From Blastococcus xanthinilyticus (GTDB taxonomy: Bacteria > Actinomycetota > Actinomycetes > Mycobacteriales > Geodermatophilaceae): 64,000 bases of DNA. Shown piece after piece: positions 8,901 through 19,768 of the stretch (its first letter is position 1; each line of letters starts with the position of its first letter). The position numbers and the translations under genes are program-made. Below the pieces are notes generated by a model that had not been told where the DNA came from, made no database searches, and saw only the letters and a list, made by a program, of their open reading frames with translations. The stretch is from assembly GCF_008124835.1 (NCBI RefSeq), contig NZ_VNHW01000011.1, positions 62,001 through 126,000 of the forward strand. Direction: 5' to 3'.

Positions 8901-9057
8901 TCTTCGCGGCGGTGCGCCGGGTCGCCTTCTTCGCCGGCTCGGCGTTCACCACCGGCCCGCCGGCGGCCGCCTCGGCCTCCGCGACCTTCCGCTCCACGGC
9001 GTCCTGGAGGTCGTCCTTGCCGGCCACGGGGCCACTGCCTCGGTCGTCGCTCGTCAT
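5995..9057 (-). CDS. glgB: 1,4-alpha-glucan branching enzyme with a long Lys/Ala/Pro-rich N-terminal extension
   Basis: Makes alpha-1,6 branches in glycogen-like alpha-glucan and is the last step of the GlgE pathway. From about residue 262 ([20 protein letters not shown]) the protein is an ordinary GlgB: CBM48 domains, then a GH13 barrel with the nucleophile Asp in [16 protein letters not shown], the acid/base Glu in [11 protein letters not shown] and the HDE of [14 protein letters not shown]. The protein is 1020 residues where about 730 is usual. Residues 45-125 are histone H1-like KKA/AAK repeats, and 125-250 are acidic Pro/Ala/Thr-rich with a TGPAATP repeat. A second short acidic Ala-rich insert lies near the C-terminus. 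The ATG at 9057 begins just before this extension. It is the last gene of the operon, 53 nt after mak. Confidence 0.95.
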   Translation of the reverse strand: MTSDDRGSGPVAGKDDLQDAVERKVAEAEAAAGGPVVNAEPAKKATRRTAAKKAPAGDGTAPAAAPAKKAAAKKAAPAKKATPAKKAAAAEAAASGTKATTAKRSTAKKVAAEPTATEATPEPGSEDTETTANPVVAPAPIAEPGSPSGAPAGQPEAPDPDPATPPTPQAPEDASDGAAEPAAPQPAAPEPAADGAPTPEATPTTGPAATPTTGPAATPASGPAATPASADPAPVVAPVQAPGPAGGTTAGAPEDATIETFTDENLRAVVEGWSRDPHRILGAHRTADGWAVRTLRPDAVAVAVLDEDGSRYDAAQLHDGGIYEASLPRQPGDYRIEVVFADGQGGTTTHTVDDPFRWMPTLGPLDEHLIREGRHERLWEVLGAHVRRYETARGTVEGVSFAVWAPSAQGVKVTGDFDYWEARAYPMRHLGSSGVWEIFIPGAPVGTRYRYHVLGADGVWREKSDPLAFATEVPPLNASVVTESSYEWNDDDWLATRAEAGWHARPMSVYEVHAGSWRQGLSYRELADELVDYVAAAGFTHIEFMPLAEHPFGGSWGYQVTSYYAPTSRFGSPDDLRYLIDRAHQAGIGVIVDWVPAHFPKDEWALARFDGTSLYEHGDPRRGEQLDWGTYVFDFGRSEVRNFLVANALFWAKEFHVDGIRVDAVASMLYLDYSRTEWLPNKYGGRENLEAVAFLQEFNATIYREVPGVVTIAEESTAWPGVTRPTHLGGLGFGFKWNMGWMHDSLAYVEREPVYRNYHHGQLTFSMHYAYSENYLLPISHDEVVYGKGSMLRKMPGDRWQQLANLRAYLAYMWAHPGKQLLFMGSEFAQDSEWAESRSLDWWHLDDPAHRGMLQLVTDLNGRYKDIDALWSQDVDPEGFQWIDANDASGNVLSFLRYGVAPAADGGRAIASAEPAGDDGATAEDSAADGDPVTGPAAPQGSALACVVNFAGSPHHEYRIGLPRPGHWREVLNSDAEGYGGSGVGNYGGIEAVAEPWHGQPYSATISAPPLGTVWFLHEG

Positions 9058-9110
9058 CGTCTCGCCGTCCTCGTCCGTTCTCGGTGCTCTGGTCCGTCGG
9101 GTTCGGCAGC

Positions 9111-10474
9111 TCAGTCGCGTCCGGCGAGCCGGGCCAGCGACTGGAGCGGGATCATCAGCCAGTGCGGACGGTTCCTCGCCTCGTAGACGCATTCGTAAAC
9201 GGCTTTGTCCGCCTCGAACGCCCGAAGGAGTGGTGAATCGCCGCACGGGTCGAGCCCGCTGGCCTCGGAGTAGCCGGCGCAGTACGCGGCCCGGTTGCGG
9301 GCCGCCCACTCCTGGGCGCGGTACGCGCGCTGGGTGTCCTCGGGCTGCTCCACGAGCATGTGGCGCGCGGCGTAGTCGAAGCTGCGCAGCATCCCGGCGA
9401 CGTCCCGCAGCGGGCTGTCGAGCTCGCGGCGGGAGGCGAGCGGGCGGGCCGGCTCGCCCTCGAAGTCGAGGATGATCCAGCCGGTGGCGGTGCGCAGCAC
9501 CTGGCCGAGGTGCAGGTCGCCGTGCACCCGCTGGCGCACCACCGGCTCGCTGCTGCCGGCGACGGCCGCGTAGACCTCCCGGATGCCGTCGGCGTGCTCC
9601 CGGAGCTGGGGGACGACCTCGATCGCCGCGGCCAGCCGCTCGGTCATCTGCCGCGCCACGGTGGCGTACCACTCGGGCGCGGCCGGCTCCGTCGGCAGCA
9701 CCGCGGCCATGTCGGCGTGCACCGAGGCGGTCGCCGCCCCGAGCCGCTCGCTGTCGGCCGCGAAGTCGCCGCCCACCTCGTCGGCGTGCAGGTCGCCTTC
9801 GGCGTAGAGGTCGCGGACGCTCGCGGTGGCCAGTCGCCAGCCGTCGCTGGCGTTCGGCACGAACGTCTGGAGCATGGCCACCGTGGCGGGCTCGCCGCCG
9901 GCGGCGTCGTCGATCTCGACGTGCCCGAGCAGCGGCGCGATGTGCTCGTTGTCGGTCCGGCGGAGCGCACGGTGGACCTCGACGTCGGGGTTCAGCCCCG
10001 GCTCCAGGCGCCGGAAGAGCTTGAAGATCGCCTCCTGGCCGTAGACCAGCGAGGTGTTGCTCTGCTCGGTGGAGACGATGTCGCCGGGCAGCCCCTCGGG
10101 GATGTCGCCCTCGCCGGCGGGGGAGAAGTGCATCGGCCCCACCGACGAGCCGTTGGCCAGGTGGATCAGCCAGGGCGCGGTGGACTCGCGGTCGCGCATC
10201 GCGTCGTAGGCGTAGCTCTCCTGGCCCTCGCCCGCGACCGCCCCGATGTAGGCGTGCTCCAGCTCCTCGGACTGCTGGTCGCGCCAGGACAGCGGCACCA
10301 GGTAGGTGTCCCGCCCGCCGTCGGCGTACTCGATCCGCACCCGGTGCACCGACAGCACCGGGTTGCCGCGGTCGAGGAAGAAGCCGTCCTCGGTGACGCC
10401 GGCCCATTCGCGGCCCTTGCCGCCGAACCAGCGCTGCTGCGGGATCCACTCGCGGAACAGGTCGGTGAGCGCGT

Positions 10475-10478
<4 letters not shown>
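9111..10478 (-). CDS. mak: Maltokinase
   Basis: Phosphorylates maltose made by TreS to maltose 1-phosphate, the donor used by GlgE. At 455 residues it has the usual length. The N-terminus has the cap-domain signature [14 protein letters not shown]. The kinase core contains [10 protein letters not shown] (catalytic loop) and [17 protein letters not shown] (metal-binding Asp-Phe-Glu), followed by the [13 protein letters not shown] helix. Its ATG overlaps the treS stop codon in an ATGA arrangement, so translation is coupled. TreS and Mak are separate proteins here, not the fusion seen in some actinobacteria. Confidence 0.95.
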
Positions 10479-12292
<1,814 letters not shown>

Positions 12293-12366
12293 CGGGAGCG
12301 GGTTCCCCTCTGGGTCGGTGCTGTGGGCGGTATGTCGTGGCCCGCCTGCGGGCGCGGCGGGGTGGC

Positions 12367-12415
12367 CCCCGTGCCGGGTCCCGTCGCGAGCGCGAGCGCG
12401 GCGGGGGGCACGGGG
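12367..12415 (-). other. Inverted repeat in the glgE-treS gap
   Basis: CCCCGTGCC (12367-12375) and GGCACGGGG (12407-12415) can form a 9-bp stem with a 31-nt loop in the 130-nt spacer between glgE and treS. It could attenuate or process the operon transcript, or only reflect the high GC content. No other element is evident in this spacer. Confidence 0.35.
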
Positions 12416-12422
12416 TCCTCTT

Positions 12423-14456
12423 TCAGGCGACGGGCGGGGGGAACTGCACGGGCCGCGGGAACGTGACCGCGAAGACGTGCGCCGGCTCCCGGTAGGGGTC
12501 CAGCTCCACGTAGTTGAACTGGCCCCAGTCGTACCGGGCGCCGGAGAGCTCGTCGGTGACCGAGAAGCGCTCGTGCCAGTCCAGGCCCAGCTCGGGGAGG
12601 TGCAGCGCGGTCGTCCCGATCTGGGTGTCCCGGCTGGACAGGTTGACGACCACGAGGACGGCGTCCTGCGAGCCGGGGTCGGTCTTGGAGAAGCAGAGCA
12701 GGTTCGGGTTGTCGACCTGGTGGAACCGGAGCGTGCGCAGCTGCTGCAGCGCCGGGTGGGCCCGCCGGACCTCGTTCAGCCGGCGCAGGTACGGCGCCAG
12801 GCTGCGGCCCGACGCCTCGGCCCCGGCCCAGTCGCGGGGCCGGAGCTGGTACTTCTCGCTGTCGAGGTACTCCTCGCTGCCCGGCTTGACCGCCACGTGC
12901 TCGAACAGCTCGAACCCGGAGTAGACGCCCCAGGTGGGGCTCAGCATCGACGCGAGCACGGCCCGGATCTTGAACATCGGCGGGCCGCCGAACTGCAGCG
13001 ACTCGTGGAGGATGTCCGGGGTGTTCACGAAGAAGTTCGGCCGCATGTAGTGGGCGTTCTCGGCCAGCTCCCGGCCGTACTCCTCGATCTCCTGCCGCTG
13101 GGTGCGCCAGGTGAAGTACGTGTAGGACTGCGTGAACCCGATCCGCGCCAGCTGGTGCATCATCGCCGGCCGGGTGAAGGCCTCGGCGAGGAACAGGACG
13201 TCCGGATCGGTCTTCTTGACCTCCCAGATCAGCCAGTGCCAGAAGTTCAGCGGCTTGGTGTGCGGGTTGTCGACGCGGAAGATCCGCACGCCGGCGTCCA
13301 TCCACACCCGCACGACCCGGAGCACCTCGGCGTACAGGCCCTCGGGGTCGTTGTCGAAGTTGATCGGGTAGATGTCCTGGTACTTCTTCGGCGGGTTCTC
13401 CGCGTAGGCGATGGTGCCGTCGGGCTTGGTGGTGAACCACTCCGGGTGCTTCTCCACCCACGGGTGGTCGGGCGCGGCCTGCAGGGCCAGGTCCAGCGCC
13501 ACCTCCATGCCCAGCTCGCGGGTGCGGCCGACGAAGGCCTTGAAGTCCTCCATGGTGCCCAGCTGCGGGTGGACGGCGTCGTGGCCGCCCTCGGCGCTGC
13601 CGATCGCCCACGGGGAGCCGACCTCGTCGGGGCCGATGTCGTGCGGGTTGCCGCCGGGGAACTGCGCCGAGTTCGGCCCCTTGCGGTTGACCGTGCCGAT
13701 CGGGTGGATCGGGGGCAGGTAGACGACGTCGAAGCCCATGTCGGCGATGGCCGGCAGCCGGTCGCCGGCGGTGGTGAACGTGCCGTGCGTGGCCTGCCCG
13801 GCGACGACCGGGCCCTCCGAGCGCGGGAAGAACTCGTACCAGGAGCCGTACAGCGCCTCGCGGCGGTCCACCCAGACCTCGAAGGACTCGGTGCTGGTGA
13901 CCAGCTCGCGGACCGGGTGGTCGTGGAGGTACCGCTGCAGGCCCGCGGCCAGCGCCGGGGCGATGCGGACGGTGAGCTCCAGGGAGGTGTCGCGCAGGGC
14001 CTCGGCCGCGGCGGTGAACCGGCCGCGGTGCTCCTCGTCGGCCTCGGCGGCGACCCGGTCGAGCAGGCGGGCGCCCTCCTCGAGGTCGTTGGCCAGCTCG
14101 TCGGCGCCCTGACCCGCCTCGACCTTCACCTCGACGGCGTGCCGCCAGGTGGTTAGCGGGTCGCTCCACGCCTCGATGCGGAAGGTCCAGGAGCCCTCCC
14201 GGTCGGGCACGACGGTGGTGAGCCACCGGTCGGGCTCCTCGCCGTACTTCGCCATCCGGCGCAGCGGGCCGACGTCGCCGTCGCCGCCGGGCGGCGTCCA
14301 GACGACGTTCGCCGCGACGGCGTCGTGGCCCTCGCGGAAGACGGTGGCGGTGATCGGGAGGTGTTCCCCGACCACGGCGCGGGCGGAGAAGGACCCGCAG
14401 GACACGACGGGGGCGACATCGGTGATGCCGAGGCGGAGGTCAGCGCGGCCATTCAT
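12423..14456 (-). CDS. glgE: Alpha-1,4-glucan:maltose-1-phosphate maltosyltransferase
   Basis: Extends alpha-1,4-glucan chains using maltose 1-phosphate, a GH13_3 reaction. The protein has 677 residues. The N-terminal domain [20 protein letters not shown] precedes the helical insert typical of GlgE. The barrel has [20 protein letters not shown], the nucleophile Asp396 in [14 protein letters not shown] and the Glu in [20 protein letters not shown]. The ATG at 14456 was preferred to one 36 nt further upstream because TAGCGT lies exactly 7 nt before it. It is the first gene of the glgE-treS-mak-glgB operon and is divergent from glgP, so chain building and chain breakdown are transcribed away from a shared 156-bp region. 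Confidence 0.96.
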   Translation of the reverse strand: MNGRADLRLGITDVAPVVSCGSFSARAVVGEHLPITATVFREGHDAVAANVVWTPPGGDGDVGPLRRMAKYGEEPDRWLTTVVPDREGSWTFRIEAWSDPLTTWRHAVEVKVEAGQGADELANDLEEGARLLDRVAAEADEEHRGRFTAAAEALRDTSLELTVRIAPALAAGLQRYLHDHPVRELVTSTESFEVWVDRREALYGSWYEFFPRSEGPVVAGQATHGTFTTAGDRLPAIADMGFDVVYLPPIHPIGTVNRKGPNSAQFPGGNPHDIGPDEVGSPWAIGSAEGGHDAVHPQLGTMEDFKAFVGRTRELGMEVALDLALQAAPDHPWVEKHPEWFTTKPDGTIAYAENPPKKYQDIYPINFDNDPEGLYAEVLRVVRVWMDAGVRIFRVDNPHTKPLNFWHWLIWEVKKTDPDVLFLAEAFTRPAMMHQLARIGFTQSYTYFTWRTQRQEIEEYGRELAENAHYMRPNFFVNTPDILHESLQFGGPPMFKIRAVLASMLSPTWGVYSGFELFEHVAVKPGSEEYLDSEKYQLRPRDWAGAEASGRSLAPYLRRLNEVRRAHPALQQLRTLRFHQVDNPNLLCFSKTDPGSQDAVLVVVNLSSRDTQIGTTALHLPELGLDWHERFSVTDELSGARYDWGQFNYVELDPYREPAHVFAVTFPRPVQFPPPVA

Positions 14457-14463
14457 CCCTGCC

Positions 14464-14469
14464 ACGCTA
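14464..14469 (-). promoter_or_regulatory. -10-like box TAGCGT of glgE
   Basis: On the minus strand TAGCGT (14469 to 14464) is followed by 7 nt and then the ATG at 14456, which suggests a leaderless operon mRNA. Confidence 0.45.
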
Positions 14470-14600
14470 TCGAGCCACCGCCCCACCAGCATCTCGGCCG
14501 CTCATCCGCCCCTCCGGTCTCACCCGTTGGGGCTGCCGCGGACGGGTGTGCCGGCGACCGGGGCCGGTTCCGGCGGCCTGGCGGTGTGCCCGGAACTCGT

Positions 14601-14606
14601 TAGGCT
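14601..14606 (+). promoter_or_regulatory. -10-like box TAGGCT of glgP
   Basis: TAGGCT lies 6 nt before the GTG start at 14613. This favours the GTG as the true start and suggests a leaderless mRNA. Confidence 0.45.
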
Positions 14607-14612
14607 CGCCGG

Positions 14613-17162
14613 GTGCGAGCTCTCCGTCGGTTCACCGTCCGCGCGGCTCTGCCCGAGCCGCTCCTGCCGCTGTCCCAGCTGGTCAGCAATCTGCGCTGGT
14701 CGTGGCACGCCGAGACCAGGGACCTCTTCGAGGCCCTGGACCCCGACCTGTGGCAGAGCTGCGGCGGTGACCCGGTCCGCGCGCTCGGCGAGGTGTCGGC
14801 CGAGCGGCTGGCCGCGCTGGCCAAGGACCGCCGCTTCGTCCGCCGGCTGACCGACGCGGTGGACGACCTGGAGGAGTACCTCTCGACCCCGCGGTGGTAC
14901 CAGTCGCTGGGCGACGAGGCGCCCGCGACGATCGCCTACTTCTCCGCCGAGTTCGGCATCAGCGAGGTGCTCCCGCAGTACTCCGGCGGTCTGGGCATCC
15001 TGGCCGGCGACCACCTCAAGGCCGCCTCCGACCTCGGCGTCCCGCTGGTCGGGGTGGGGCTGCTCTACCGGGCCGGCTACTTCAGCCAGGGCCTGTCCGC
15101 CGACGGCTGGCAGCTGGAGCACTACCCGTCCCTGGACCCGCACGGCCTGCCGATCAAGCTGCTCCGGCAGTCCGACGGATCGGCCGTCGTCATCACCGTG
15201 CCGCTGCCCGAGGGCCGCACGCTGCACGCGCACGTCTGGCGCGCGCAGGTGGGCCGGGTCTCGCTGCTGCTGCTCGACAGCGACATCGAGGAGAACGCGC
15301 CGTCGGAGCGGCTGGTCACCGACCGGCTCTACGGCGGCGACGAGGACCACCGGCTGCGCCAGGAGATGCTGCTCGGCATCGGTGGCGTGCGGGCCCTGCG
15401 GGCCTACTGCTCGCTGACCGGCACCGCCCAGCCGGAGGTGTTCCACGCCAACGAGGGGCACGCCGGCTTCCAGGGCGTGGAGCGCATCCGCGAGCTCACC
15501 GAGGCCCACGGGCTCACCTTCGCCGAGGCGCTGCAGGCCGTCCGCGCCGGCACCGTCTTCACCACGCACACGCCCGTCCCGGCCGGCATCGACCGCTTCC
15601 CGAAGGCGCTGATCGAGCGCTACTTCGCCGGGTTCGGCGTCCCCCTGGACCAGCTGCTGCCGCTCGGCGCCGAGGACGACCCGGCGAAGTTCAACATGGC
15701 GCACATGGGCCTGCGGCTGGGCCAGCGCGCCAACGGGGTCAGCGAGCTGCACGGCGAGGTGAGCCGCGGCATGTTCAACGACCTGTGGCCCGGCTTCGAC
15801 CAGCGCGACGTGCCCATCCGCTCGATCACCAACGGCGTGCACGCCCCCACCTGGACCGCGCGCGAGCTGGTCGAGATGGGCACCCAGACCTCCAGCCAGG
15901 GCGATCCGGTCGACGTCGACGGGCCGGTGCACTTCGACGGGGTCGACAAGATCCCCGCGGCCGACCTGTGGAGCACCCGGCGCATGCTCCGGGGCCGGCT
16001 CGTCGACGAGGTGCGCCGCCGCATCCGGGAGACCGCGCTCTCCCGGGGCTCCAGCGAGGTCGAGGTCGGCTGGACCGACACCGCGTTCGACCCCGACGTG
16101 CTCACCATCGGCTTCGCCCGGCGGGTGCCCTCCTACAAGCGGCTGACCCTCATGCTCCGGGACCCCGAGCGCCTCAAGGCGCTGCTGCTCGACCCCGAGC
16201 GCCCCCTGCAGCTGGTCATCGCGGGCAAGAGCCACCCGGCCGACGACGGCGGCAAGAAGCTCATCCAGCAGATGGTCGCGTTCGCCGACGACCCCGCCAT
16301 CCGGCACCGGATCGCCTTCCTGCCCGGCTACGACATCGGCATGGCGCGCTACCTGTACTGGGGCTGCGACGTCTGGCTGAACAACCCGCTGCGCCCGCTG
16401 GAGGCCTGCGGCACGTCCGGGATGAAGGCGGCGCTCAACGGCGGGCTGAACCTGTCCATCCGCGACGGGTGGTGGGACGAGTGGTTCGACGGCCAGAACG
16501 GCTGGGCGATCCCGACCGCCGACGGCGTCACCGACGCCGACCGCCGCGACGAGGTCGAGGCGCGCGCCATCTACGACCTGCTGGAGAACCAGGTGCTGCC
16601 GCGCTTCTACGAGCGCGACGGCGACGGCGTGCCCGGCCGGTGGGTGGAGATGGTGCGCCACACGCTGCGGGAGACCGGGCCCAAGGTGCAGGCGACGCGG
16701 ATGGTGCGCGACTACGTCCGCGACCTGTACGTGCCGGCGGCCGGCTCGGCGCGCTCGATGGCCACCGACGGCTACGCGCCGGCCCGCACCGAGGCCTCCT
16801 GGCGGGCGCACCTGCTGCACCACTGGCACGACGTCCGGGTGGCGCACGTCGAGGCGGTCGGCGCGGGGGACACCCCGGAGATCGGGTCGAGCCTGGCGCT
16901 GCGGGCGGAGGTCGAGCTGCCCGGGCTCGCGCCGGCGGACGTGGAGGTGCAGGCCGCCTACGGCCGGGTCGACGACGCCGACGGCCTGCACGACGTGACG
17001 ACGGTGCCCATGGCCCACGAGCACACCGACGGGTCGAGGCACTGGTTCACCGCCACGCTGCCGCTGGAGCGGACCGGCGCGTTCGGTTACACGGTGCGCG
17101 TTCTTCCGTACTCTTCGCACCTGGCGGATCCCGCAGAGCTCGGCGTCGTCAGCAGCGCGTGA
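14613..17162 (+). CDS. glgP: Alpha-glucan phosphorylase
   Basis: A GT35 enzyme that releases glucose 1-phosphate from alpha-1,4-glucan. It has 849 residues and is the actinobacterial form with an N-terminal DUF3417 domain (SQLVSNLRWSWHAETRDLFE). Motifs: AYFSAEFGISEVLPQYSGGL, VFHANEGHAGFQ, TVFTTHTPVPAGIDRF, RRVPSYKRLTLML, and near residue 600 EACGTSGMKAALNGGLNLS, where the Lys is the expected pyridoxal-phosphate attachment site. It uses a GTG start. It is divergent from glgE and is followed by a short GACCCC-GCCC-GGGGTC hairpin at 17168-17183 that may end the transcript. Confidence 0.96.
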   Translation: MRALRRFTVRAALPEPLLPLSQLVSNLRWSWHAETRDLFEALDPDLWQSCGGDPVRALGEVSAERLAALAKDRRFVRRLTDAVDDLEEYLSTPRWYQSLGDEAPATIAYFSAEFGISEVLPQYSGGLGILAGDHLKAASDLGVPLVGVGLLYRAGYFSQGLSADGWQLEHYPSLDPHGLPIKLLRQSDGSAVVITVPLPEGRTLHAHVWRAQVGRVSLLLLDSDIEENAPSERLVTDRLYGGDEDHRLRQEMLLGIGGVRALRAYCSLTGTAQPEVFHANEGHAGFQGVERIRELTEAHGLTFAEALQAVRAGTVFTTHTPVPAGIDRFPKALIERYFAGFGVPLDQLLPLGAEDDPAKFNMAHMGLRLGQRANGVSELHGEVSRGMFNDLWPGFDQRDVPIRSITNGVHAPTWTARELVEMGTQTSSQGDPVDVDGPVHFDGVDKIPAADLWSTRRMLRGRLVDEVRRRIRETALSRGSSEVEVGWTDTAFDPDVLTIGFARRVPSYKRLTLMLRDPERLKALLLDPERPLQLVIAGKSHPADDGGKKLIQQMVAFADDPAIRHRIAFLPGYDIGMARYLYWGCDVWLNNPLRPLEACGTSGMKAALNGGLNLSIRDGWWDEWFDGQNGWAIPTADGVTDADRRDEVEARAIYDLLENQVLPRFYERDGDGVPGRWVEMVRHTLRETGPKVQATRMVRDYVRDLYVPAAGSARSMATDGYAPARTEASWRAHLLHHWHDVRVAHVEAVGAGDTPEIGSSLALRAEVELPGLAPADVEVQAAYGRVDDADGLHDVTTVPMAHEHTDGSRHWFTATLPLERTGAFGYTVRVLPYSSHLADPAELGVVSSA

Positions 17163-17167
17163 GGAAG

Positions 17168-17183
17168 GACCCCGCCCGGGGTC
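17168..17183 (+). terminator. Short hairpin after glgP
   Basis: GACCCC (17168-17173), loop GCCC, GGGGTC (17178-17183): a perfect 6-bp stem 5 nt after the stop codon, without a T-tract. It is a weak terminator candidate. Confidence 0.4.
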
Positions 17184-17225
17184 ACATCCTCGGGACGGAG
17201 CCCCTCCAGGCGCTCAGGTCACGCC

Positions 17226-17238
17226 GGTCACTGTGACC
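17226..17238. promoter_or_regulatory. 13-bp palindrome GGTCACTGTGACC upstream of the FHA gene
   Basis: GGTCAC-T-GTGACC is a perfect palindrome centred 73 bp before the -10-like box of the FHA gene. It contains TGTGA and TCAC half-sites but not the spacing of a Crp/GlxR site. It may be an operator for an unknown factor. Confidence 0.3.
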
Positions 17239-17304
17239 TCTTGTGATGTCGGACCACCTCGGCGTGGCGGTGGTGCGCGCCCAGCCAGACCGGCCGGACA
17301 TCAC

Positions 17305-17310
17305 TAGGCT
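17305..17310 (+). promoter_or_regulatory. -10-like box TAGGCT of the FHA gene
   Basis: TAGGCT lies 7 nt before the ATG at 17318 and supports that start over the earlier in-frame ATG at 17243. Confidence 0.45.
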
Positions 17311-17317
17311 GGACGCC

Positions 17318-18268
17318 ATGCCCGACCGCTGTGAAGTCCTCCCCGGAGATGCCGTCGTCGCCCGCCGTGGCGGCGGCCTGCTGTGGGTCGACGCTCCGGG
17401 TTCGCCCGCCCTCGTGTCGGCCCTCCACGCCTGCCTGGGCGTGACGGGCCCCGGCGCCGACCGCGTCCTGGCCGCCGTGGCCGGCCAGGTGAGCTCGCTC
17501 GCCTCCGGCGGCGTCTCGTTCGCCCTCGTCCTGTCCAACGACGCCGGCACCGGTGTCGCGCTGTGGGCGGGCAAGGGCCAGCCGGCCGTCGACGGCGTCC
17601 CCGTCTCCGGGTCGTCGGTGGACGGCGGCACGCTCGCCACCGGCTTCGCGCTCGGGCGGTCGCTCTACGTCGGCCCCGGCCAGTCGGCCCCGGGTACTCC
17701 GCCCGGGGTCAGCTACGACCTCGTCGAGGGCACCGTGCCCGGTGGCGGCGCGACGCTGCACCTCTCCGCGGCCGCTCCGGCCGCCGCGGCCCCGGTGCAG
17801 GCGCCCGCGCAGTCGTCGTTCTCGACCGGCACGGACGCCGGGTTCGGCGCCGGCCGCGGCGCGTCGGCCGCGCGCCCCGACTCCGGCGAGCAGACCGCCT
17901 TCTGGCGGCCCGACCCGTCCGAGGCCGCCCCGATCCTCCGGTTCGACGACGGCATGGTCGTCACCATCGACGAGGACCTCGTGCTCGGGCGGCGTCCCGA
18001 CAACCACGAGATGGTGGCCAGCGGCTCGGCGCGGGCGGTGCCGATAGCCGACACCCAGAACGTGCTCTCCTCGGCGCACGCCGCGCTCACCCGCTCCGGC
18101 CGCGAGGTCTCCCTGGTCGACCTGGGATCGCTCAACGGCACCCACGTCGCCGGCCCCGAGGCCACCGAGTGGACTCAGCTGGAGCCGGGTGTGGCCCACC
18201 CGCTCTCCGACGGCGACCGGCTGCTGCTGGGCTGGACCGTCATCACCTTCGAGCAGCCGCAGGAGTAG
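17318..18268 (+). CDS. FHA-domain protein
   Basis: A 316-residue soluble protein. Residues 1-155 form a Gly/Ala/Val-rich domain I do not recognise. About 155-210 is a low-complexity Ala/Pro/Gly linker. About 215-312 is a forkhead-associated domain, with LVLGRRPDN, SSAHAALTRSGREVSLVDL and GSLNGTHVAG, which together carry the conserved Gly-Arg, Ser-x-x-His and Asn-Gly-Thr phosphothreonine-binding residues. FHA proteins in actinobacteria usually read Ser/Thr kinase signals; no kinase gene is in the window. It lies between the glycogen genes and a hypothetical gene and ends in a strong terminator. Confidence 0.88.
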   Translation: MPDRCEVLPGDAVVARRGGGLLWVDAPGSPALVSALHACLGVTGPGADRVLAAVAGQVSSLASGGVSFALVLSNDAGTGVALWAGKGQPAVDGVPVSGSSVDGGTLATGFALGRSLYVGPGQSAPGTPPGVSYDLVEGTVPGGGATLHLSAAAPAAAAPVQAPAQSSFSTGTDAGFGAGRGASAARPDSGEQTAFWRPDPSEAAPILRFDDGMVVTIDEDLVLGRRPDNHEMVASGSARAVPIADTQNVLSSAHAALTRSGREVSLVDLGSLNGTHVAGPEATEWTQLEPGVAHPLSDGDRLLLGWTVITFEQPQE

Positions 18269-18282
18269 CCGCGCCGCGTTGC

Positions 18283-18325
18283 ACCGGAGAGGCCCAGGAC
18301 CGCACCGGTCCTGGGCCTCTCCGGT
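18283..18325 (+). terminator. Strong hairpin terminator after the FHA gene
   Basis: CCGGAGAGGCCCAGGACC (18284-18301) pairs perfectly with GGTCCTGGGCCTCTCCGG (18307-18324) around a 5-nt loop, and A18283-T18325 adds a 19th pair. It begins 15 nt after the stop codon. A T-tract is missing, as is common in high-GC actinobacteria. Confidence 0.85.
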
Positions 18326-18349
18326 TCGACGGCAGCGCAGAATCAGCGG

Positions 18350-18877
18350 ATGCAGATGGAGGCGGACACCGCCCACGAACTCGCGCTCAGCTCGGCGGGC
18401 CACCTGCCGGTGACCGCGCGTCGGCTGTCGCAGAAGGTCCTGCTGATCCTGCTCTCCGGCCGCATGTGGGTGCGTGACGCCGACGGGCGGTGCCGCGACG
18501 TCGCCGGGCCGACGTGGGTGGTCTGGTACCCGGGCGAGGCGATCGAGTACGGCGCGCACGGCGCGACGGTGCACTGGGTGCTCGCGGCGCCCGTAGGGCC
18601 CGTGCCGCCCGGATCGCCGCGACCGGGCTCGCTGGTGCGGATGCGCGGGGACGACGCCGCGGGGACCGCCGGGGGCGAGGCGCTGCTGGTCCACTACCTG
18701 GACGACTCGCCGGACGGGTCGGGGCCGCTGTCGGTGGTCGTGGACGTGGCCGGCAGCGGCATCGGGATCCACCCCCTCGGCGACGTCGTCGGGGTTCTCG
18801 ACGAGGCCGACGAGGACCTGAACCTGTGGTCCTACGGCCCGGGCCTGGACCACCCGGTGCGCATCGACCGGGGATGA
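18350..18877 (+). CDS. Hypothetical protein, possibly cupin-like
   Basis: A 175-residue protein with no motif I can name. The middle part (VLLILLSGRMWVRDADGRCRDVAGPTWVVWYPGE...HWVLAAP) has the alternation of beta strands and turns seen in cupin folds. The clustered His/Glu metal ligands are not obvious. It lies 25 nt after the FHA terminator, converges on the Clp_N-HTH gene, and has no clear ribosome-binding site or -10 box. It is accepted as real because its codon use is normal for the window and no better frame exists there. Confidence 0.65.
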   Translation: MQMEADTAHELALSSAGHLPVTARRLSQKVLLILLSGRMWVRDADGRCRDVAGPTWVVWYPGEAIEYGAHGATVHWVLAAPVGPVPPGSPRPGSLVRMRGDDAAGTAGGEALLVHYLDDSPDGSGPLSVVVDVAGSGIGIHPLGDVVGVLDEADEDLNLWSYGPGLDHPVRIDRG

Positions 18878-18906
18878 CCCGCCGTCGCGCCCGGGGCTCG
18901 GCGAAT

Positions 18907-18964
18907 GGGCAGTTTCAGCCGTTGCCCGCGGCGGGTCGGCCCGTGTCGGCGACCGCAACTGCCC
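18907..18964. terminator. Inverted repeat between convergent genes (possible bidirectional terminator)
   Basis: GGGCAGTT (18907-18914) and AACTGCCC (18957-18964) are perfect inverted copies. Extending each outwards to 13 nt still gives 11 matches. The 42 nt between them contain a further GC-rich stem. The element lies in the 139-nt gap between the stop codons of two convergent genes. Confidence 0.5.
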
Positions 18965-19016
18965 GATCGTCGGGTTCGGTCGACCGGGCGGGCCGGCTCC
19001 TGCTCGGCTGCGGGTA

Positions 19017-19733
19017 TCAGGCCGGCGGCGCGAGCGCGGCCAGCGCTGCGGCCAGGTCCCGCTCGACGCGGGTCTTGTCGAGGCCGATGCCGGAGAGCAG
19101 CCCGGCCGCCTCCTCCTGCTCCAGCAGCGCCAGCAGGACGTGCTCGGTGCCGATGTAGTTGTGGCCGAGCCGCAGCGCCTCGCGGAAGGTCAGCTCCAGC
19201 GCCTTCCTGGCCGCCCCGTCGAAGGGGATCAGCGGGGGGACCTCGCCCGAGGCCGGTGGCAGGGCGGCGGTCGCGGCCGCGCGCACGGTCTCCGGCGCGA
19301 CCCCCTGCGCCGTGATCGCGTGACCGGCGAGCCCCTCGGGCTCGGCGAGCAGGCCCAGCACCAGGTGCGTCGTTCCCACCTCGGCGTTGCCGGCGGCCCG
19401 GGCCTCCTCCTGCGCGGCGGCGACCACGTTGCGCGCGCGGGGGGTGAAGCGGGTGAAGCCCTGTTCCGGGTCCAGCGGGGGGTCCTTGGGCACGAAGCGC
19501 TTCTGCGCGGCCTGCTTCGTGACGCCCATGCTCCGGCCGATCTCGGTCCACGAGGCCCCGGAGCGCCGGGCCTGGTCGACGAAGTGCCCGATCAGGTGGT
19601 CGGCCACGTCGCCGAGGTGGTCGGCGGCGAGCACCGCATCGGTGAGCTGCTCGAGCGGCTCGTCGTGCACCTTCTGGATCGCCGAGATGAGGTCGTCGAG
19701 CCGGACGGTCGGGGGCATCTGCGGAGGCGTCAT
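19017..19733 (-). CDS. Clp N-domain protein with N-terminal helix-turn-helix (likely autoregulated regulator)
   Basis: A 238-residue protein in two parts. Residues 1-80 include a helix-turn-helix, SWTEIGRSMGVTKQAAQKRF. Residues about 90-235 hold two Clp_N repeats, FTPRARNVVAAAQEEARAAG...GTTHLVLGLL and FDGAARKALELTFREALRLG...GTEHVLLALL, as in the substrate/adaptor-binding domain of ClpC. There is no ATPase module, so this is not a Clp chaperone; it looks like a DNA-binding protein that can sense Clp substrates or adaptors. Its promoter is overlapped by three copies of GGTTGACG, which suggests autoregulation. It lies downstream of glgX, whose stop codon is inside that operator. Confidence 0.87.
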   Translation of the reverse strand: MTPPQMPPTVRLDDLISAIQKVHDEPLEQLTDAVLAADHLGDVADHLIGHFVDQARRSGASWTEIGRSMGVTKQAAQKRFVPKDPPLDPEQGFTRFTPRARNVVAAAQEEARAAGNAEVGTTHLVLGLLAEPEGLAGHAITAQGVAPETVRAAATAALPPASGEVPPLIPFDGAARKALELTFREALRLGHNYIGTEHVLLALLEQEEAAGLLSGIGLDKTRVERDLAAALAALAPPA

Positions 19734-19739
19734 GCGACA

Positions 19740-19764
19740 ACCGTAGGTTGACGATGAGACGTCG

Positions 19765-19768
<4 letters not shown>
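19740..19768 (-). promoter_or_regulatory. Promoter of the Clp_N-HTH gene (-35 TTGACG, -10 TACGGT)
   Basis: On the minus strand TTGACG (19768-19763), a 17-bp spacer and TACGGT (19745-19740) are followed by 6 nt and the ATG at 19733. This is a near-ideal promoter that would give a leaderless mRNA. Confidence 0.75.

Noticed and set aside
5830-9186. 1118-codon open frame on the plus strand opposite glgB
   Set aside because: It is antisense to a clear GlgB with all catalytic motifs; its translation is Val/Gly/Arg-rich without a domain, the usual mirror frame in high-GC coding DNA.
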